Shown: positions 6,411 through 6,638 of the stretch, in pieces
How positions within the stretch are numbered: position 1 is the stretch's first letter
How the letters are laid out: the number at the start of each line of letters is the position of its first letter
Source of the DNA: an uncultured Clostridia bacterium
GTDB taxonomy: Bacteria > Bacillota > Clostridia > Christensenellales > UBA1242
Reading direction: 5' to 3'
Assembly: GCA_944372745.1 (NCBI GenBank)
Contig: CALWAB010000066.1
Span: forward strand, 1 to 6,638
Length of the DNA stretch: 6,638 bases
Made by a program: the position numbers and the translations under genes
Notes under the pieces: model-generated
What the model saw: only the letters and a program-made list of their open reading frames with translations
What the model was told of the DNA's origin: nothing
Databases searched by the model: none

Positions 6411-6417
6411 CTATTCA

Positions 6418-6638
6418 TTATTTATCATTATTTTCATTTTCCGTTTTATCTTCTTTAGCTACAGTCGTTTCCACGATATTATCATCTTTTTTTGATTTGT
6501 TCTCCATTATGGAATTAATTCTTTTATTTAATATTATAGTTTTTACAGCGACATACAATCCTACTATAATCATTCCAGAACCCAAAACAATTATCACTAT
6601 TTCCATTGCTGAATTTGAGAATATCAATAGCAATATGG
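6418..6638 (-). CDS. Small single-pass membrane protein of unknown function, probably partial at 5' end
   Basis: I do not recognise this protein. The frame is open to the right edge with no stop upstream, so its start is uncertain. A TTG at 6633 leaves 71 codons, and an ATG at 6606 leaves 62 codons but has no visible ribosome site before it; the gene may well begin outside the window. Counting from 6633, residues about 10-34 form a hydrophobic membrane helix (MEIVIIVLGSGMIIVGLYVA and onward). A basic patch follows (NKRINSIMENKSKK), then an acidic, Asn- and Glu-rich tail. By the positive-inside rule the tail is probably cytoplasmic. There are no cysteines or catalytic motifs. It could be a small stand-alone membrane protein or the C-terminal end of a larger one. 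A well-placed terminator just downstream supports a real gene that converges on hemZ. Confidence 0.55.
   Translation of the reverse strand, partial: ILLLIFSNSAMEIVIIVLGSGMIIVGLYVAVKTIILNKRINSIMENKSKKDDNIVETTVAKEDKTENENNDK

Overview
This is an AT-rich stretch from a low-GC, endospore-forming Firmicute, most likely a member of the Clostridia. The evidence is a clear SpoIVB signalling protease, a probable YtxC-type sporulation protein, a full-length Firmicutes-style RecJ with its long C-terminal extension, a HemZ-type radical SAM protein, strong AGGAG-type ribosome sites and A/T-ending codons. I cannot name the species.

Layout. Positions 1-1815 read leftward: spoIVB (622-1815, TTG start) is followed 13 bases later by a ytxC-like gene (start 608) that runs off the left edge; the two look like one sporulation operon. 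Positions 1816-2313 are a 498-base divergent intergenic region. It holds a weak sigma-G-like promoter for spoIVB. It also holds a GC-richer nested inverted repeat of about 240 bases (1899-2141) and a strong extended -10 sigma-A promoter (2169-2197) with a roughly 110-base leader for recJ. Positions 2314-6196 read rightward: recJ and hemZ, 4 bases apart, ending in a good intrinsic terminator (6203-6229). Positions 6230-6417 are a very AT-rich convergent intergenic region with a long AT hairpin and a second terminator (6382-6410) serving a small leftward membrane-protein gene that reaches the right edge.

How the genes work together. spoIVB and the ytxC-like gene belong to the sporulation programme: SpoIVB is the forespore serine protease that triggers sigma-K activation in the mother cell. 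recJ and hemZ are housekeeping genes for DNA repair and tetrapyrrole/radical SAM chemistry. They are functionally unrelated but lie in the same conserved neighbourhood in many Firmicutes, where apt, relA and dtd usually sit between them; here those genes are absent.

The least explained feature is the 1899-2141 foldback element. Its arms are nested around one centre near position 2025 and it carries symmetrically placed CTAG and AGTACT sites. It looks like a MITE-like or other non-coding palindromic repeat, or possibly a rod-shaped RNA. I saw no CRISPR array, tRNA, rRNA, transposase or defence system in the window.
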